DNA of 58,907 nt. It comes from Gnetum montanum (Eukaryota; Streptophyta; Gnetopsida; Gnetales; Gnetaceae). Shown one piece after another: positions 1-13,900 of this stretch. The notes beneath the pieces were generated by a model that worked only from the letters and a program-made list of their open reading frames with translations, did no database searches and was not told where the DNA came from. The DNA lies in NCBI GenBank assembly GCA_015680685.1, contig MNCI01030009.1:381187-440093 (forward strand). The letters run 5' to 3'. The position numbers and the translations under genes are program-made. Position 1 is the stretch's first letter, and every line of letters starts with the position of its first letter.

Positions 1-586
1 AGAGAGAGAGGGTGAGAGAGAATCTAAGCTATCCTAAGTGCGATGAGCATCCATTTCTTGATCATCCGTACACATCTTGGACTTCATGCATGACTACCAC
101 TGGGGTTACCAAGCGTAGATCCTAGGTACACTACTGGGTTACCAAGTAGTCACACTTAAATGCTCGTAGTCAATTCGTACTCATTTCGCGTTTAACAGGA
201 GTTTAGGGTGGAGAGATATTAACTAAGAAAGTAGTAAATAACAATTAAATAAATAATTAAGCTAAGTGAATGCTGCAATGATGAAGTAATCTCGATCTTT
301 ATTTTTGGTCATGTGCATGTTCAAGTATGTCACACTCGAATAAAGGTGTTGTACAATTACAATCACCACACTACGAGCATACATTGGGAGAGAAGGGTTA
401 AGACAAGAACTACATAAAACTTAACACTTAAACTAAGAATTGAAAAACTACCTATTGGAACTGTCTACCTCTTATTTATAGATGAGTAGATAGGTTGCGA
501 TATTGTGTCGACTGTGATATAGCGGATGCGATATCACGGCTATGATATCATAGCAGTGATATCACAGGCAGCAAATTCATGACTCA
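1..586 (-). mobile_element. LTR of a Tat/Athila-like gypsy family, cut by the window edge
   Basis: Read on the minus strand, this begins TGAGTCATGAA at 586 and runs off the left edge. It matches the LTRs at 38658-39136 and 47449-48086 in the same order: a 5' block of GATATC palindromes (about 493-570), a short TATAAATAAGAGG-type core, a middle block, then the 'ttggtaaccc' block near 100-160. It is the only copy here that carries both the middle block missing from the 47449 LTR and the later block missing from the 38658 LTR. It therefore shows that the full LTR is longer than either of those. An AG-rich microsatellite occupies the first 22 bases. The sequence just right of 586 resembles a weak polypurine tract on the minus strand, so this could be a 3' LTR, but no coding sequence of the element is recognisable to its right. 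Confidence 0.75.
493..570. promoter_or_regulatory. Cluster of GATATC palindromes in the LTR
   Basis: Several GATAT/GATATC half or full palindromes lie about 15-20 bases apart, several flanked as tGATATCa. The same cluster recurs in the two LTRs of the element at 38658-48086. Its place at the 5' end of the LTR (U3) suggests a regulatory array, but no binding protein can be named from sequence. Confidence 0.4.
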
Positions 587-3500
587 TCAAAGTTTCTATG
601 ACCAATGAATTCAAGGATTTGAAGGCTAGTATGATCTTGTCTATATTTTTAGTTTTAACTAGGTGTTGAAAAATGAGAAATCATTTCTGGAACTCCAAAC
701 CCTTTCTTTAGACTATTAGCATAGGCTAGCCCTATAATTCTATGCATTCTTTCTCTCACCTATCATTTACTCTTAACTAGGTTCATCGCTATGCTATGTT
801 TAGTTTGTGTGGAGAAGGTGCCATTACATTACATTATGGTCTAATGCATGTCCTAGTTATAGCCACCATATAGCCAAAAAGTGGAGTTTTATTAGTCGAG
901 ACATCTTAAAGTATCTCCTTCCCATGACCAAGATTGCTTGGTTATTTTATTATTTTTCTCATTAGTCATAATGTTGAGCTTGAAAGTTAGATAATTACTC
1001 ATGAACAATGGTAGCTCTCCAATCTTGCTATAGTGAACATAACCATATAGATGAGTTTTATAATGCTAATTTTTGTCTTGTAGCTAATGGTACAAGGCTA
1101 GTGGTTTCAATGTATCACTATAGTTGCTAGTGTTACATATAGTAGGATAAACTATAGTTATTACAAGTGACAATATAGTCATCTAAGTAAAAGCAACTAG
1201 TCTTAGTCTAAATGTAGCTAAGGCAGGCTCATGGTAGTATTATGTAGTTAGCAAAAGAGTGAATATCCTCCTTATTCTACATAATATCAATCATGACCAC
1301 CTTAGATACATAAATGAGTATGCCCCAAAGATCAACTAAATTACTTTATTAATAACAAAATACAATGTATTGGCCAAATTGATTTCTTTTTAATAATAAT
1401 GATTATTGATAATGCCATAATGAATAGCTCTTACTTTCTTCTCTAGAGCTCATGGTTCAAGTTTAATCAATTAGTTGAATCATATTGTGGAACTATAGCT
1501 CATAAGATTTATGCACCAACTTACTACATCATTGTAACTAAATAAATCTATCTATTAAAATCTAGTCATAAAGTGATGAAGTTACGAAATGAACTAAGCA
1601 AAGTGACAATCAACTCTTTTATTCTATGTAATGAGTAAAACAAAAGTCATGAGCCATGTTCCATGATAATAGCATGCTCAAATACTTATGAAGGCAAGAA
1701 ACAATAACAACCATACATGGTTGTTACCTACAAGTATTAGGAAAGAGATTTGACTACTATATTTATTTGTATTAGGACATGAAGTTCTATGTTTTGTCTC
1801 ATTACCCATTACTTTAACAAGTTGTTGACCCAAATATTGAATGGTTTTATAGTTGAAAGAGCATACACAGGGCACATTAGGTTAGTGGACAAATAGACAT
1901 GAAGGAAAGATTAGGATCTAGATAGGATACCTACTAATTAGAGAAGGTAAATACATAAATACTAGACTATCCCTTTAATCTATAAGATGTTTTGAAGGCC
2001 CAACCAACTGACTAAACTTCCAAAGCCAACTAATTGAAGGGAGAACCACTAGAAGTAGATTGCCTTTAGTTGAATGATCAAATAATTGGAGAACAAGCGT
2101 AAGCTCTAAAGCCTATTAAAGGCTAGGACCAAGTCCTTGATAGTTGACTAAGTCTTGCTTAAGATAATTGACTTTAGCTAGGAGGTTCCAAGAGTCCTAA
2201 CCCTATAGTCTAAAGTCCCCCATAGTATGAACTGAATTGTAGATCAAAATCTTGATTGTATTCAGAGAAAATCCCTACTTGATAGGAAAGGATCCAAAGT
2301 CATAGATAATGTCAATCAATCAAGAGCCAACTTAGGCCCTAGAGGATGGCGAAGCCTATTAGCTCTTTTAGCCTAGCATGAATAATGAGAACTTATTATT
2401 CAAGATAAAAATATATCAAGAAGTTTCTTTGATGAATTTCTTGATTAATTATTTCCTTGCTTATTTGAACATGTCCTTCCCTTTTCTTGGAGTAGGGAAG
2501 CAAAGGTCTTGAGTAAATAGCCTTTCATTGGTTGGATGGGATGAAATTCCTTGGTTTTTAGATTTAGCTTATAGATGAAATAATGTTACATAATGTAATA
2601 TCACTACTCAAGTTTAGTTAATTAAATCAAGGTTCATTGAATCAGTCAACTACATGAAATAATGAATTCTAAGCCCATTCCTTGAGCAAGGCTTATTTAA
2701 TCAATTCAGGATTGTAGAGTCGAGAAATTTGAGTAATCAATCAAATCCACAGTGTGTGTGATAGAGATGGCTTAAGTAGTGACAAACTGACTTAAGTCAT
2801 TGAGTGATAATTAGCTAAGTGATTGAGATTAGTAGATGATCTCACATGATAAAAATTACAATAGTTGAGTTATTTTTAGTGAGTTTTGCTCACTTTAGTA
2901 AGACTATCATGGGTGACTGAGAAAAGTAACATCGACAAGTAAGTGATGGCTAAGTGACTAAGTGGAAGATTAACATGAGTTATTACTTGAATTGAAATGA
3001 ATTAATCAATCATATGTATGTACATAAAGTAATATGATGGTTGACTTGGTCTAGCAATAATAATAAATTTTGGTTTTAGAAGTGGATTATTGATTGAATG
3101 AGTGACTTTGTTGTGTAGCAAAGCAACATTGAAGTTTAGTAATAAGCTCCTCAGCTTACTCTAGTAAATACGATTAAGCGATTGATATTGGGAAAATCAA
3201 AACAAAATAATATGATGTAATTCTTATGTCATACTCTGTATCACCTTCCTCCCTATATATTTCAACTTGTTTTTTGCTAGTTCATTAGCTAAAAACAATG
3301 ACTTCTTTTCTTTCCAATATAACGATGTAAAATGTCTATGTAAGGTACCCCTACAGCTAAATCCCATACTACTTAAATTGAAAGTGAATCAAGTAATAAT
3401 CTATCCCACATTCCTTTCTATCCATATAAATTAAAAAATAATCTCAAGTAGAAAAAAGCTCCTACCTACCTGCATTCACCTCTTATATTTAGGATCCTCA

Positions 3501-6500
3501 AGTCATCATAATAATTTCATAGCATCTAGTACAATGTCTTACTTATTTCAGAGTAGTTTCACAGAAGGCTTAGTATATATATCTTTTTTTTAATCTTATT
3601 TTTTATCTGTTAAAGGATGTTACTTTTAGAAGCTAGCTTTTAAATCCATGAAGTAAGCTTTTAAGTATTATTTCATGTTGACTTGTAAGGTTTATGGAAT
3701 TTATCCTTTAAAACCTACCCCTAGATACAGTAGTGAATTCTAGTTATTACTAGGTAAAATAGATTAGGTGAAAAAATCTCATAATTACACATCTATGGGT
3801 CTTACCTTTTATCCATTAGTCAACTTTTATTTTGAACATGGTTGTTCGGATTCCTAACTACTACTACTAACTGAGAAGTACAAAAGGATATAGGCATCAA
3901 AGGATCTTGAACTTGTATTGGTGTTTATAGTATTTTATAGAATAGAAGTATTAGTGATAGGGATTAGGTAGGAATAATTATAAGGAAATGTCATCTGGAA
4001 CCAAGTAAACCAAGAAATATCTTGCTCTCTAATACTTGGCTTGGTTGGTGCTATCTTTTTATTCCAATAACCCATTGGATATAATAACCAAATTGGTGAT
4101 GGATACCCAACCCAAAGTTTTAAGATGTTATAGTAGATGCATCCATGGAAAATAAGGTTACCATAATATGAGGAGAAAAAAATTTATCTTGATGTTTTTA
4201 GTTTAGATAGGGTAACTTTGAGGTCATTCCCTAGTTAAAACACCTCTTTTTTTAGTATGATGTTGGTGTATTTCTTTAACTTGGATAGGGATATTAGTAT
4301 ACATCTTTGGATTTTTTGTATGTAGGTGCATGTCCACATTTGTTATTGATGATAACATTCTTTAGTATTTATTTGTGGATTAGTTCATAAAATGTTATGC
4401 TTGAAAATCTATATTGCTCATCTAAGCATTTATGCAAAACATGTACTTAATAAATACACATACTTACTTTCCTAATCTGTATTGACTATTTAGAGATACT
4501 TTACAAAAATGACTATGTAAGACTCTTAATTACCAAAAAAAGGAAATCATTGTATATCCAAGTGATCTAATGGTTAAAATAATACAATCTTTCCATGTTT
4601 TGATCTACTTTAAGTAGGACCTTGTGGTGGTGATGAGAGGCAATGCTAGTAAAGCTATGAGAAGTTATACTATCTTTTCATTTTGTGAGTTGTGGTACTT
4701 AGTAAGTGTAAATCAATATATAAGAATGGAGCATTAGCAGTATATTAGTTGTGTAAGTTGATAATAGTTCCCTTTCTTCTGTGCATATTGTTACATAGGT
4801 AAATGCCATCATAATATCCTTACAAAACTTGTTCTTTTATAAGCACAAGATATTTGAGTGAGATTTTATCATTATGAGGATGAAGAGATTCTTATGAAAC
4901 ACAAGGAAAGGGATCCTTAACTTATTGTAGGAATGCCTAATTTGTGTTAAGCTTTGTCATTTAAATATGATTTTTTAGATTAGTAGCAACTAGAAGCTCA
5001 CTAAAAAAATTTTCTAGTTCTATGTTGTAATAGTTTAGAGTTTTTTTATTGGCTAGATTGGTTGTAAGGAGCTTGCTAGCTGCTTTAACATTTTATTTTG
5101 TTTATAAGTTGATAGAAGAATTAATGTGTGCACCAACTTGCACTTTGATAATGATTTTGATAGTATAAAAAGGATTGGTTGATTCAAAAATATAGAAAAT
5201 AAAGGAGAGTATGTTAAATTGGTAATTCATTGGAAGAGATGGCTTGAACATAAAACCCACTTACTAATATCACCTTGGAGACTAAGGATTGATTAATATG
5301 ATATAAAAGATGGAAAATGTGCTTGGGTATATAAACTAACTAACTTTCTTCTAGGAAGATTATTCTTACTTCTTGAAAGGTTGGAAGAGATTGCTTTTTA
5401 AAGAAACTGTACTTAAATTACTAATACTGGAAGTCAAGAATGAATCGGTGAGTTGTTAATGAAGTGAAAGTTCATCTCACTATCATTGGATTACTTAATG
5501 GTGGGACCTCTACTTGTCTTATGAAACTTGTCATATCCTATCATAAGCATGTTCTCCAAGTATGGATCTTGATGTGATTAAATGTTTTTTAAAATAAGAA
5601 AGACCTATATACCTAAATGTATGGAGGCATACTAGGCCACTGATTATGGAATTCCAAAAGTAGTTCCAAGAAATCATAATGAAAGAAATCCAAATTGTAA
5701 GATCCAGAGTTTTAGCCTATAGTGAGAAACACATACAAGGGTCCACCAAGAGCGTAGAAGAGAAGTTGGAATACATATGTCTCTTTATAACTATGCTAGG
5801 TGGTAGGGGAGAAAAATCCTTTCCTGAAGATCTAGAGCAACGAATGATCAGAATCCATGGTATACTTATCTTACTAAAATAGGAGGGAGTTATCCAACTA
5901 ACATGACAAAGGAGGAAACTCATAGAGTTTTTTACAATATGAACAAACTACTATAATATATCTAGTTAAGAAGAAGAAATTTAGTAAGGAATATTAGTTG
6001 TAGTAGTAAGTATAGAAAAAGGCATACCTAGTAGCAATTTTAGAGAAAGCCTACATGTCCTCTCCAACATCATGATAGTAGATCACAAAGCTTTCTATGT
6101 AGTTAATTAAATTTACTAATGGTAATGAATTAAAAATCCTTGCTTGTGTGACCTAGGGGAGAATGCTATTCAAAAAAAGAAAGTATTACAAAGAAAGTTA
6201 TAACAATAACAACTTAGTAGATGCATCTTTTTTCTTAGTAGAGAAGGTAGACTAGAAGATTTTACTAGAATTTGCTAGCCATTAAGATAGGTATATTCAT
6301 AAGAACTAATAAATACCAATAATATTTTTTAAATGGGACTAACATTCACAGATGAGGCAACATTATCACCTAAGATAAGCATTATTAGATGAGCTTAGGA
6401 AGCAGGAAGATCAAGTAATAATTCATAATTTGAAAACTAGCCTTATGGATTTCCTAAGTAATTAATAGTTCACTACCTACCTATTCCATAACTTGTGTTT

Positions 6501-8097
6501 CCATCACATCATTGCTTAGCAAGGCAAGGTATTGATTTATAAGAAGATGAGTAAAAATTCTTTAACATCGGACTAAGTAATAAGTTACTTATTGCTTTGA
6601 GGATTGGATTACTTTCCAATAATTGTAACTTTATAGTAAGTACCTTACTTATTTGGGTACATGGATAGACTTCTAAGTATCCACTTGGCAATAGGAGCTT
6701 CCTTAAAAATATTTTAATTCATCAAGGATCTTTAAAATTTGATCAAGATACAAGTGTTCACCCTTAAAAATATTTGGATTCCATGTAATAACATCAATTA
6801 TTGGGCATGGCTTCCTAAGCCATTGTGACTACTTGCACCCTCATCCGAATGTATTCCTTGGAACCTTATTAAAGAGCTTATTTTTGCTTGTTAGCCTAAT
6901 CATTGAGTTGGTTTCTTAAGCATGAATCAACATAATATAAGTGCCTCTATACTTGTGAGTTAGGGCTCATGTAGTTCTTGAAGTGTAGTTTTAAATCCAT
7001 ATTTTAAAGATTAAAAACGTTTACTAGTTACTTCCACCAACAATGAAACGGATAATCTAGCTATGGATGTAAGGAAAATCTAGATAATAAGATAAAACCC
7101 ATCATGCTCTTATATTTAGGACTAAGGAAGATCAGTTCCTTGTGCTTTCACCTTGGTACAAGCTTTATATATGATACAATGATATGAGTCTTTCAGTGCA
7201 TCTCATTAGAAGTGGATAATTAGTCCATGAGGTTGGCTACCTTCTCTAAAGATGGCTGCATCAGGTCATTCTAAGCTATTTCCAAATAATTAAATAAGTT
7301 TAGTAATTTAAGAATATTTCTTAAAATCTATAAATGCCACAATCCTAGCCACAGAGTTAGAAAGTAGGGGAAGAGAAGTAAGTCATTCAAACCAAATTTA
7401 TATCAACTACACTTAGTTATGACTCATGTAAGAAAAACTTTCTTCATCAAATATTGTTCCTTCAAATTCATGAAGGGATTTAGCTCACAGAGGTTATGTG
7501 GAAGGATCTTCCTCTAACTATTGACTCTTATAGGTTTTACCTTGTATTCTTTTTTATTCCTCATGGTTTTCCTTGTTGTCTTAGCTATGAAGTTGCATTA
7601 TGTATTAGCTTTCTTACTTACCTAATCACTTGCTTATTTAATTTTCAAGATTGTTATACTAAATCCACAATGCAGTTTGGCTTTATGGTGTAGTTTCCAA
7701 ATTAATTTCTCTTATTTTTGGACAATCAATCAGTATAATAAAAATTATAAGCTTAATTTATGTTTCATTTGATAGATAAATAGTGAAATGGTATTGAGGC
7801 TCTTTAGAGAAGCTTTGATACTTCGTAAGTTGGTTAGTAGTAAGCTTTGAAGGATGTTATCAAGCAAGTTTCTTAGTATACTATGTCAATAGCGCTTTAT
7901 TAGTTGAGTCTCCTAGTGTTCCACTTATTAGGATCACATAGCTTTTGCACAACTTTAGAATGTATATGTTAAGCATTCCTTACCCTTTGTAAATTGCTAA
8001 GAGGACATATATACCCTTATAGCTAAGAAAAAAAAAGTCAATTTTATTTTGAAATCTTCTTCTAGACTACTCATCATTTCTTAAGTTTCTCTATTGT
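587..8097. other. 7.5 kb with no recognisable gene
   Basis: AT-rich, CpG-poor sequence with stop codons dense in all six frames. The longest open stretches are about 60-70 codons and show no domain, no protease, reverse transcriptase or integrase motif and no primer-binding site. It lies between two minus-strand LTR pieces of one family and so could be a ruined internal region, but nothing in the sequence proves that. I see no RNA gene. Confidence 0.6.
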
Positions 8098-8810
8098 TGA
8101 GTGGCAAGGTACCCCTACGCCCAACCATGCAAATCACAATCGTTCACATGTGATATGGTCAAATTTTGCAGACTGTAATTACTAAGTACACTAGAGCTAA
8201 ATAGCATGTGCGTGTTATTTGTTCATTGTCTTCCCAGTCCCACTTGTGGAATGCAATTGTATGGTTAAGTGTGACTGAGGCATATGATTTTTTATTGTTT
8301 TGTGTTTTTATGGAATTACTCACCTAGAACAAGAATAAAAGTAAGAGTGATTAAAAAGAAAAGTGATTAATTGCTAAGGAAACTAAAGTCTAATCTAGCC
8401 TAACACAAGTAAAGGAAACTAAAGTCTAATCTAGCCTAACACAAGTAACCGTTCCCACTTCCTGGACACATCTTGAACTTTGTGCAAACACTGTTGGGCT
8501 ATCAAATGCTAATCATTTCTAAGCTATCAAGTGTCACACGTATGCTCGAAGGAGTTGTGCTTGTGTAATTTAACAATTTTCTTAATTGATCAAAATGAAT
8601 TGTTGTGATAATAACACTAATGTAAAGTGCATAAAATAAAATAAAATATAAATGCATTAGAAAACAAATATCAAGTGCTACAAGGATGAATCAAAGAGCT
8701 CATCTTTATTACCAACACAATGGTGTGCTCAGGTACATCAATGCTTGAATAAAGATCCATTCACACTTAGACCTCCTACTACGGGCACTTAGAAAATATT
8801 CTAACTAATG
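8098..8810 (-). mobile_element. LTR fragment of the Tat/Athila-like family
   Basis: On the minus strand the sequence ends at 8098 with the family's 3' end (tgagtggcaaggtacccct read on the plus strand, compare the reverse of 48062-48083). It continues rightwards through the family's later block (8448-8560) and middle block (about 8690-8770), then to the 'cctactacgggcactt' stretch at about 8780. Similarity stops near 8810, so the 5' part with the GATATC palindromes is missing. No tRNA-Asp-type primer site follows it at 8097, so it is a truncated or solo LTR rather than the start of a readable element. Confidence 0.65.
8376..8447. repeat. Perfect 36-bp tandem duplication
   Basis: Two identical 36-bp units lie back to back (8376-8411 and 8412-8447), each starting aaggaaactaaagtc and ending cctaacacaagta. 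They lie inside the LTR fragment. Identity of the units in an otherwise diverged LTR points to a recent duplication. Confidence 0.95.
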
Positions 8811-10213
8811 AATGCACCATTTGTAGCTAATTATAATTAATTAACAGGGGGGACATGCCATACTTATATTGTTAAGGCTCTTCATCCCATGGTCTTTTTT
8901 AAAAAGGAAAGCACTCACATTTGACTTTGGGTTAGATTTGATGACATCTGTTATAGAATCTACCTCTATAAGTGGGTGTGGATAGGATACTTTAGCTAAT
9001 AAACCTATCTCAACTAGGTGAAGTTGTGCTTATAGCTAATTAATCCTAAGTGTTACTTGTTTTATCTAGGATTGCCAATGGATTAGTTCAAACAATCTAT
9101 TCCAAGAATTATTTAAAATAATTAAACCCATCTAGATGTGCCTCTATTTAGTTAGTAGGAAGGGTTTTTTGTATCAAAATCCCTTCTAATATATTTGGCA
9201 CATCAAAATAATGTGTACAAGTGATTTATAATAAATTCTTAGTAAATTATTTTTGTTAAGGATCATTGTAGCTTTCAATAGTGATATATATTACTATTGA
9301 AAATCTATATGCATAATTGCATGCTCTATGTATAGGATATCTTCTTTCATTTGTCATGACATAGCAGCTTAACTAGTTGGCTTCTCTTTAGAGGAAAGTA
9401 GTTCCAATGGTAATTAATTTTAATTAAGGGGACTACATCCATTGCATACCAAAATAGGATCTATCTATTTATTTACCTATTTTATTGTTGCTCTTCTACC
9501 TTCTATAGATCATCTCTTTGCATTTAGGTGTTTAGGAACTAAAAGAAATCATGTAGTTGCATTGTAAGAGATAAATGTATCATAATGAATGAGTTTGTTT
9601 TTTTAAACCTACACACTTGCTTTTAAACAAAATAACATCCCCCTTTTATTTTATTTCAAAAGTAGTAATGTATGTACTTTTTTGGAATCCTATCTATAAT
9701 GTAGTATGTAATCTTTCTTGAAATTTTTAGTATAGTTCAAATATTTAACCTTCATGATTTTAATCTATATGATACCTACATTTATAAACTTTGAAGCTAA
9801 CTTTTCCAATTTATGGATTTAATTCTAGTAGGAAATGTTGAGTTATAAAGTTGGTAATACTAAGTTATAAAGGTTTAATTTAATTATATGTCGTAATTCT
9901 AAATATTATAAAAAACATTTTAAGTTCCAACATCTCCTAAGTTTTACAAAAGAGAGATATTTAGGTAATGTAAAATTTTTTTAAGTCCATGTTCATTATA
10001 TTTCTATGGATGATAAACTGTATTAGACTTCAATGATATGCAGTCTAAGGGGTTAGCTAATTGTCTTGTTACACAAAAGGTTGCTAGTTTAATTCATATT
10101 TGAGGCATTGCTATATTCCTCTAATTCTTCTAGATCATCATGTTAGCTATATGTCTTGGTGTAATTATAGTTATTTTTTGATGTTTCAACATCTCTAGTA
10201 TTCAAGTTTATTA
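8811..10213. other. 1.4 kb without recognisable content
   Basis: AT-rich sequence, many stops in all frames, no motif, no strong repeat. Nothing seen. Confidence 0.55.
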
Positions 10214-10608
10214 TATGATTTTTTGTCTTCTTCTAAATTTTTCTAAAGAAAATAATATTTTAAATTCTTTTACAAGGAATTAGTGGCATCTTGACATTTT
10301 TATAAGTATCACTAAATGTGAAGTGGAGTGTAAACAAATTTAGAAATGTTTCAGAGCTATGGAGCCTCATGTAGTAGATATTATAAGATAGTAGTACTAT
10401 TGTTAAAGCTTAATTAAGACAAGGATATTTTTTTAACACATCTTTATTTGAGTTAACTATATGATTTTTTTCCTTTTTCTAAATCTTGGGGAAAATCATA
10501 TTTTGGCTTATTTTACTAGCAATTAGAGTTTTCTTGGCATCTTGATAAGTATCGTTCTGATTATGGAGCAAGATGTAGATAAATTTAGAGAATTTTTAGA
10601 GCTATGGA
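10214..10608. repeat. Diverged tandem repeat, about 247-bp unit
   Basis: The block starting atgattttttgtc at 10214 recurs, diverged, at 10461 (atgatttttttcc), an offset of 247 bp. Shared landmarks are 'ggcatcttga', 'aaatttagaga/aatg' and 'gagctatgga'. The second unit is interrupted after 'gagctatgga' by the copia element, and its continuation (atggagccttatgtagtagg) resumes at 15480. That continuation matches the equivalent part of unit one at 10370-10435. This confirms the insertion point of the copia element independently. Confidence 0.7.
10604..10608. repeat. Target-site duplication ATGGA (left)
   Basis: ATGGA directly abuts the TG end of the left LTR and is repeated exactly at 15480-15484, next to the outer end of the right LTR. 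Five bases is the usual duplication length for copia integrase. Confidence 0.85.
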
Positions 10609-10942
10609 TGTGGTGTTTGCAAGATCAATGATGAGCAAAATAATAGCCAAACATTGAGAGAAATAAGAGTGAAAGAAACATGTTCAAATATTGAAACCTT
10701 GATATTTAAGATATAAAAAGTGTTACATTGATAAAATGACTAGTCATAACTTAAGTAATAGTTATAGTAGTGAGTTAACAAATGTTAAAAAATAAATAGA
10801 AATAGTATGATACCATGATCATGGGCACATTGAGATAATGAAAACATCTGAAAACATAACTGATGTTGTATAATGGTAATAACAAATATAATATAAATAC
10901 AAATCATAATGATGAGTTTGTACAATCAATATATCTTTAACA
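10609..10942 (-). repeat. Copia 3' LTR
   Basis: 334 bp, clearly alignable to 15129-15479 over its whole length (for example 'gactagtcataa' and 'aacaaatataatataaatac' in both). It starts TG at 10609 and ends 'tttaaca' at 10942. The bases just inside (10943-10955) read taaagaag on the minus strand, a short polypurine remnant. Confidence 0.88.
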
Positions 10943-10971
10943 CACTTCTTTAAATGAAACATTATGTTTAT

Positions 10972-13900
10972 TTACAAGGATTGAAGATTCAATTCATTTA
11001 CAAAATTATTGAAATTTTTGATAGTCAATGGCTTAGTGAAATTATTAGCAAGTTGATCTTTGATATTGATGTGGACTAGTAAGATGAGCCCTTCAATAAA
11101 GGTATGCTGAATGCAATGCACCATAATTTTGATGTGTTTGGTTCTTTCATGAAACATTGGATTTTTAATAAACTTGATAGTACTCTGATTGTTACAATGA
11201 ATCATTATCGGTAGCACAATGTCCTTCTTTAGCTCTTTGAATAATTGAATAAGGCACTTTAACTTAGTAACCAAATTAATTATAACAATATATTAAGATT
11301 GTGGAGAAGATAAGAAAACAACCTTTTGTTTTGTTAACCATCATGGGATTTTTATTCCTTTAGTTTTTGATTAGAAATTTGGTGGTTGAACACCATGAAG
11401 AAGTCTTACCATCGCAGTCTTTTTATAATCATCTAGATCAACCTTTAAAGATGAGTTATAGCTTAATTCATAATTAATAGTTTTCTTTAGATATCTTAAT
11501 ATACCTTAGGCCGAATTCATTTCTATAATTGTTGGTTTTTGATTAATTCAAGATAAAAGACTAGTAGAATACACAATATTTGATTGAGTATCAGTTATAT
11601 AAGTCAATTTTCCAATTAACTTCCAATACATAATGGGATTAGGTATAGATTTTGAATCATCCACCTATGGAGCATTGTCAAAATTCAACCTTCTTGATTA
11701 AATCTTACAATCTAGCATACAATATTCTTTTAATAAGTCAAAAACATATTTATTTAATGCAACTTGTATGTGGCTTATTGACTGATTAATTTTAAAAATC
11801 AGAAAATAGTTGAGTAGATCAAGATCTTATATTTCAAAATTAGTTTTCAACTGATTTTTAATATGGTGTATCAGTTCAACATTCTCCTTGGTAATTACAA
11901 TGTCATTTACATATACTAGCATGATTACACCTCTCCGTGAGTCCATTGTGTTCATAACATAAAGACTAGCATATGCATTGGGCCATTTAAATCCCATTTC
12001 ATGCACAAATTCATCAAATTTTATGTACTATTCATGGGGAACTTACTTTAACTCACATAGGAACTTTTTCAATCTATAGACATTATCACTAAATTTAGAA
12101 TCCACAAAGTCTTCAATTTGGTAGAGAAAGATTTCTTATTGTCGATCTCCATTTAGAAAGGTAAAATTCACATCAAGTTGATATAATTTCTATCCATAGG
12201 AAGTTGCTAAGAATAGGATACATCATATGCTCCTTTGTTTCATGATGGGTTCAAAGGTTTCTTGATAATCAATATCTTTCATTTGCTCAAAGCTCTTGAC
12301 AAGTAATTGAATTTTGTACTTATTTACCATGTTAATAGCTTTCGTTTTAATATGGCATACCCATTTACATGTTAATATTTATGAGTATTATGAACTCTTA
12401 ACTATTTTTCATGTCTCATTTTTCATCAACATATGATATTTTACCTTCATTATCTCATATCAATATTCATTTTGCATTTCTTGTTGCACACTCACTAGTT
12501 CTTCTACTTCAAATATTATTTCTCACTCAGTTGCATAAGAATGATCTTTAGTCACAAATATTTTTCCACTATATAATCCTTTCATTGGCATTTTATTAAT
12601 GTACTCCAACTCTACTAGTCTTAAATCTTGCAAATGACATTTGAACTAGCATGGTTACTATTGTTATCTTAATTGTATAAGTTTCTTCATCATTACCTTT
12701 GTAAAATATCACAAATGGTCATGATTCATCATTAGTTTCATTGGGGATTACCATGGTATTTTTGAAGACAATATGATTCATGATGTTATTGGATTTATCA
12801 AAGATGTATTCAAACAAGATATAACATGACTTCAGTAACTTGTACTCCTTTATGTCTCATACTCAGTAGGCTTTGTCATCTATTGAATAACTAAGTAGAA
12901 AATCCACCATGGCTCTAGGATCCAACTTTCCTTGGCACACTTTTGGAACATGAACATACCATATTTTACCAAATGGATGAAGATGTGATATTGATAATTT
13001 TCTATTATCAAACCATCACTTTATTGGGTGGATGCCATTCAAAGTTGTAGTTGAAATTTTGTTGATAATATGAATAACATAATATATAGCTTCTATTGAA
13101 AATGATTTTGGAACTTGAGCATCATTCAACATGAATTTGATCATCTTAGTTATTGATCTATTTTTCCTCTTTACAACACCATTCTACTATGGTGTTTGTG
13201 ACATTGTGAATTCTTTCTTTATATAATGCTTACCATAGTATTGCTTAAATTCATTTGAAATATATTCTTCATCACTTGTTTTTATATTCATATGCCTAAA
13301 TATAAGATGCTATTTTTATTAAATCTTTATTTTTTATCATATACATTCTTTCAACTAGTTGATTTACCATTTTAAATATATCATTACATGCTACACCATA
13401 GCTTATAGTAACACCATTATGATGTATAATGCAATATGATGTGTCTTAATTATTTTTCTTAAATTTATTACTTAAAACTTTAGTTCTTAAATGAAATAGA
13501 AAAATTAAAGTCATGAAAAAATATTTGTTATAACCAACATCTTTTAATTTTAGTTTTGAAATGCTCAACTCGCCATTTCAAACAATTTTAATCAATTGAC
13601 TATTTCTAATTCTTACATAGTGTAGATTTGGCATGTTCTTTACATTTGTTAATAATGAAAAATTTCTCATAAAATGATGTGACAGTCCAAAATCAATATA
13701 AATTGAATTATCAAAGGTTTCATCTAATTAGGGCATAAAAGTCCATGGTGGGAGGCTTAACCTCTTCCTTTACAACATTAGTAGGTTTGGGATTTGATTT
13801 GAATTTTTTTTTCTTATTTAAAATTTTTACCTAATTTTGACAAACTTATTTGCTTATCTTCTTATCATAACCTTAGTCTTAGAATTGTTAGGATTATAAC

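Noticed and set aside
1678-1875. 65-codon minus-strand open frame
   Set aside because: No motif, no neighbours, length expected by chance in this amount of AT-rich DNA.
3340-3352. aaggtacccctac resembling the 3' end of the Tat/Athila LTR at 8108
   Set aside because: Only 13 bases match and the sequence on either side does not align.
5679-5923. Overlapping 67- and 68-codon frames on both strands
   Set aside because: Mirror open frames without any recognisable domain; likely chance.
8067-8079. actactcatcatt resembling the Tat/Athila LTR end and primer junction on the plus strand
   Set aside because: No following tRNA-Asp-type primer site and no LTR sequence before it.
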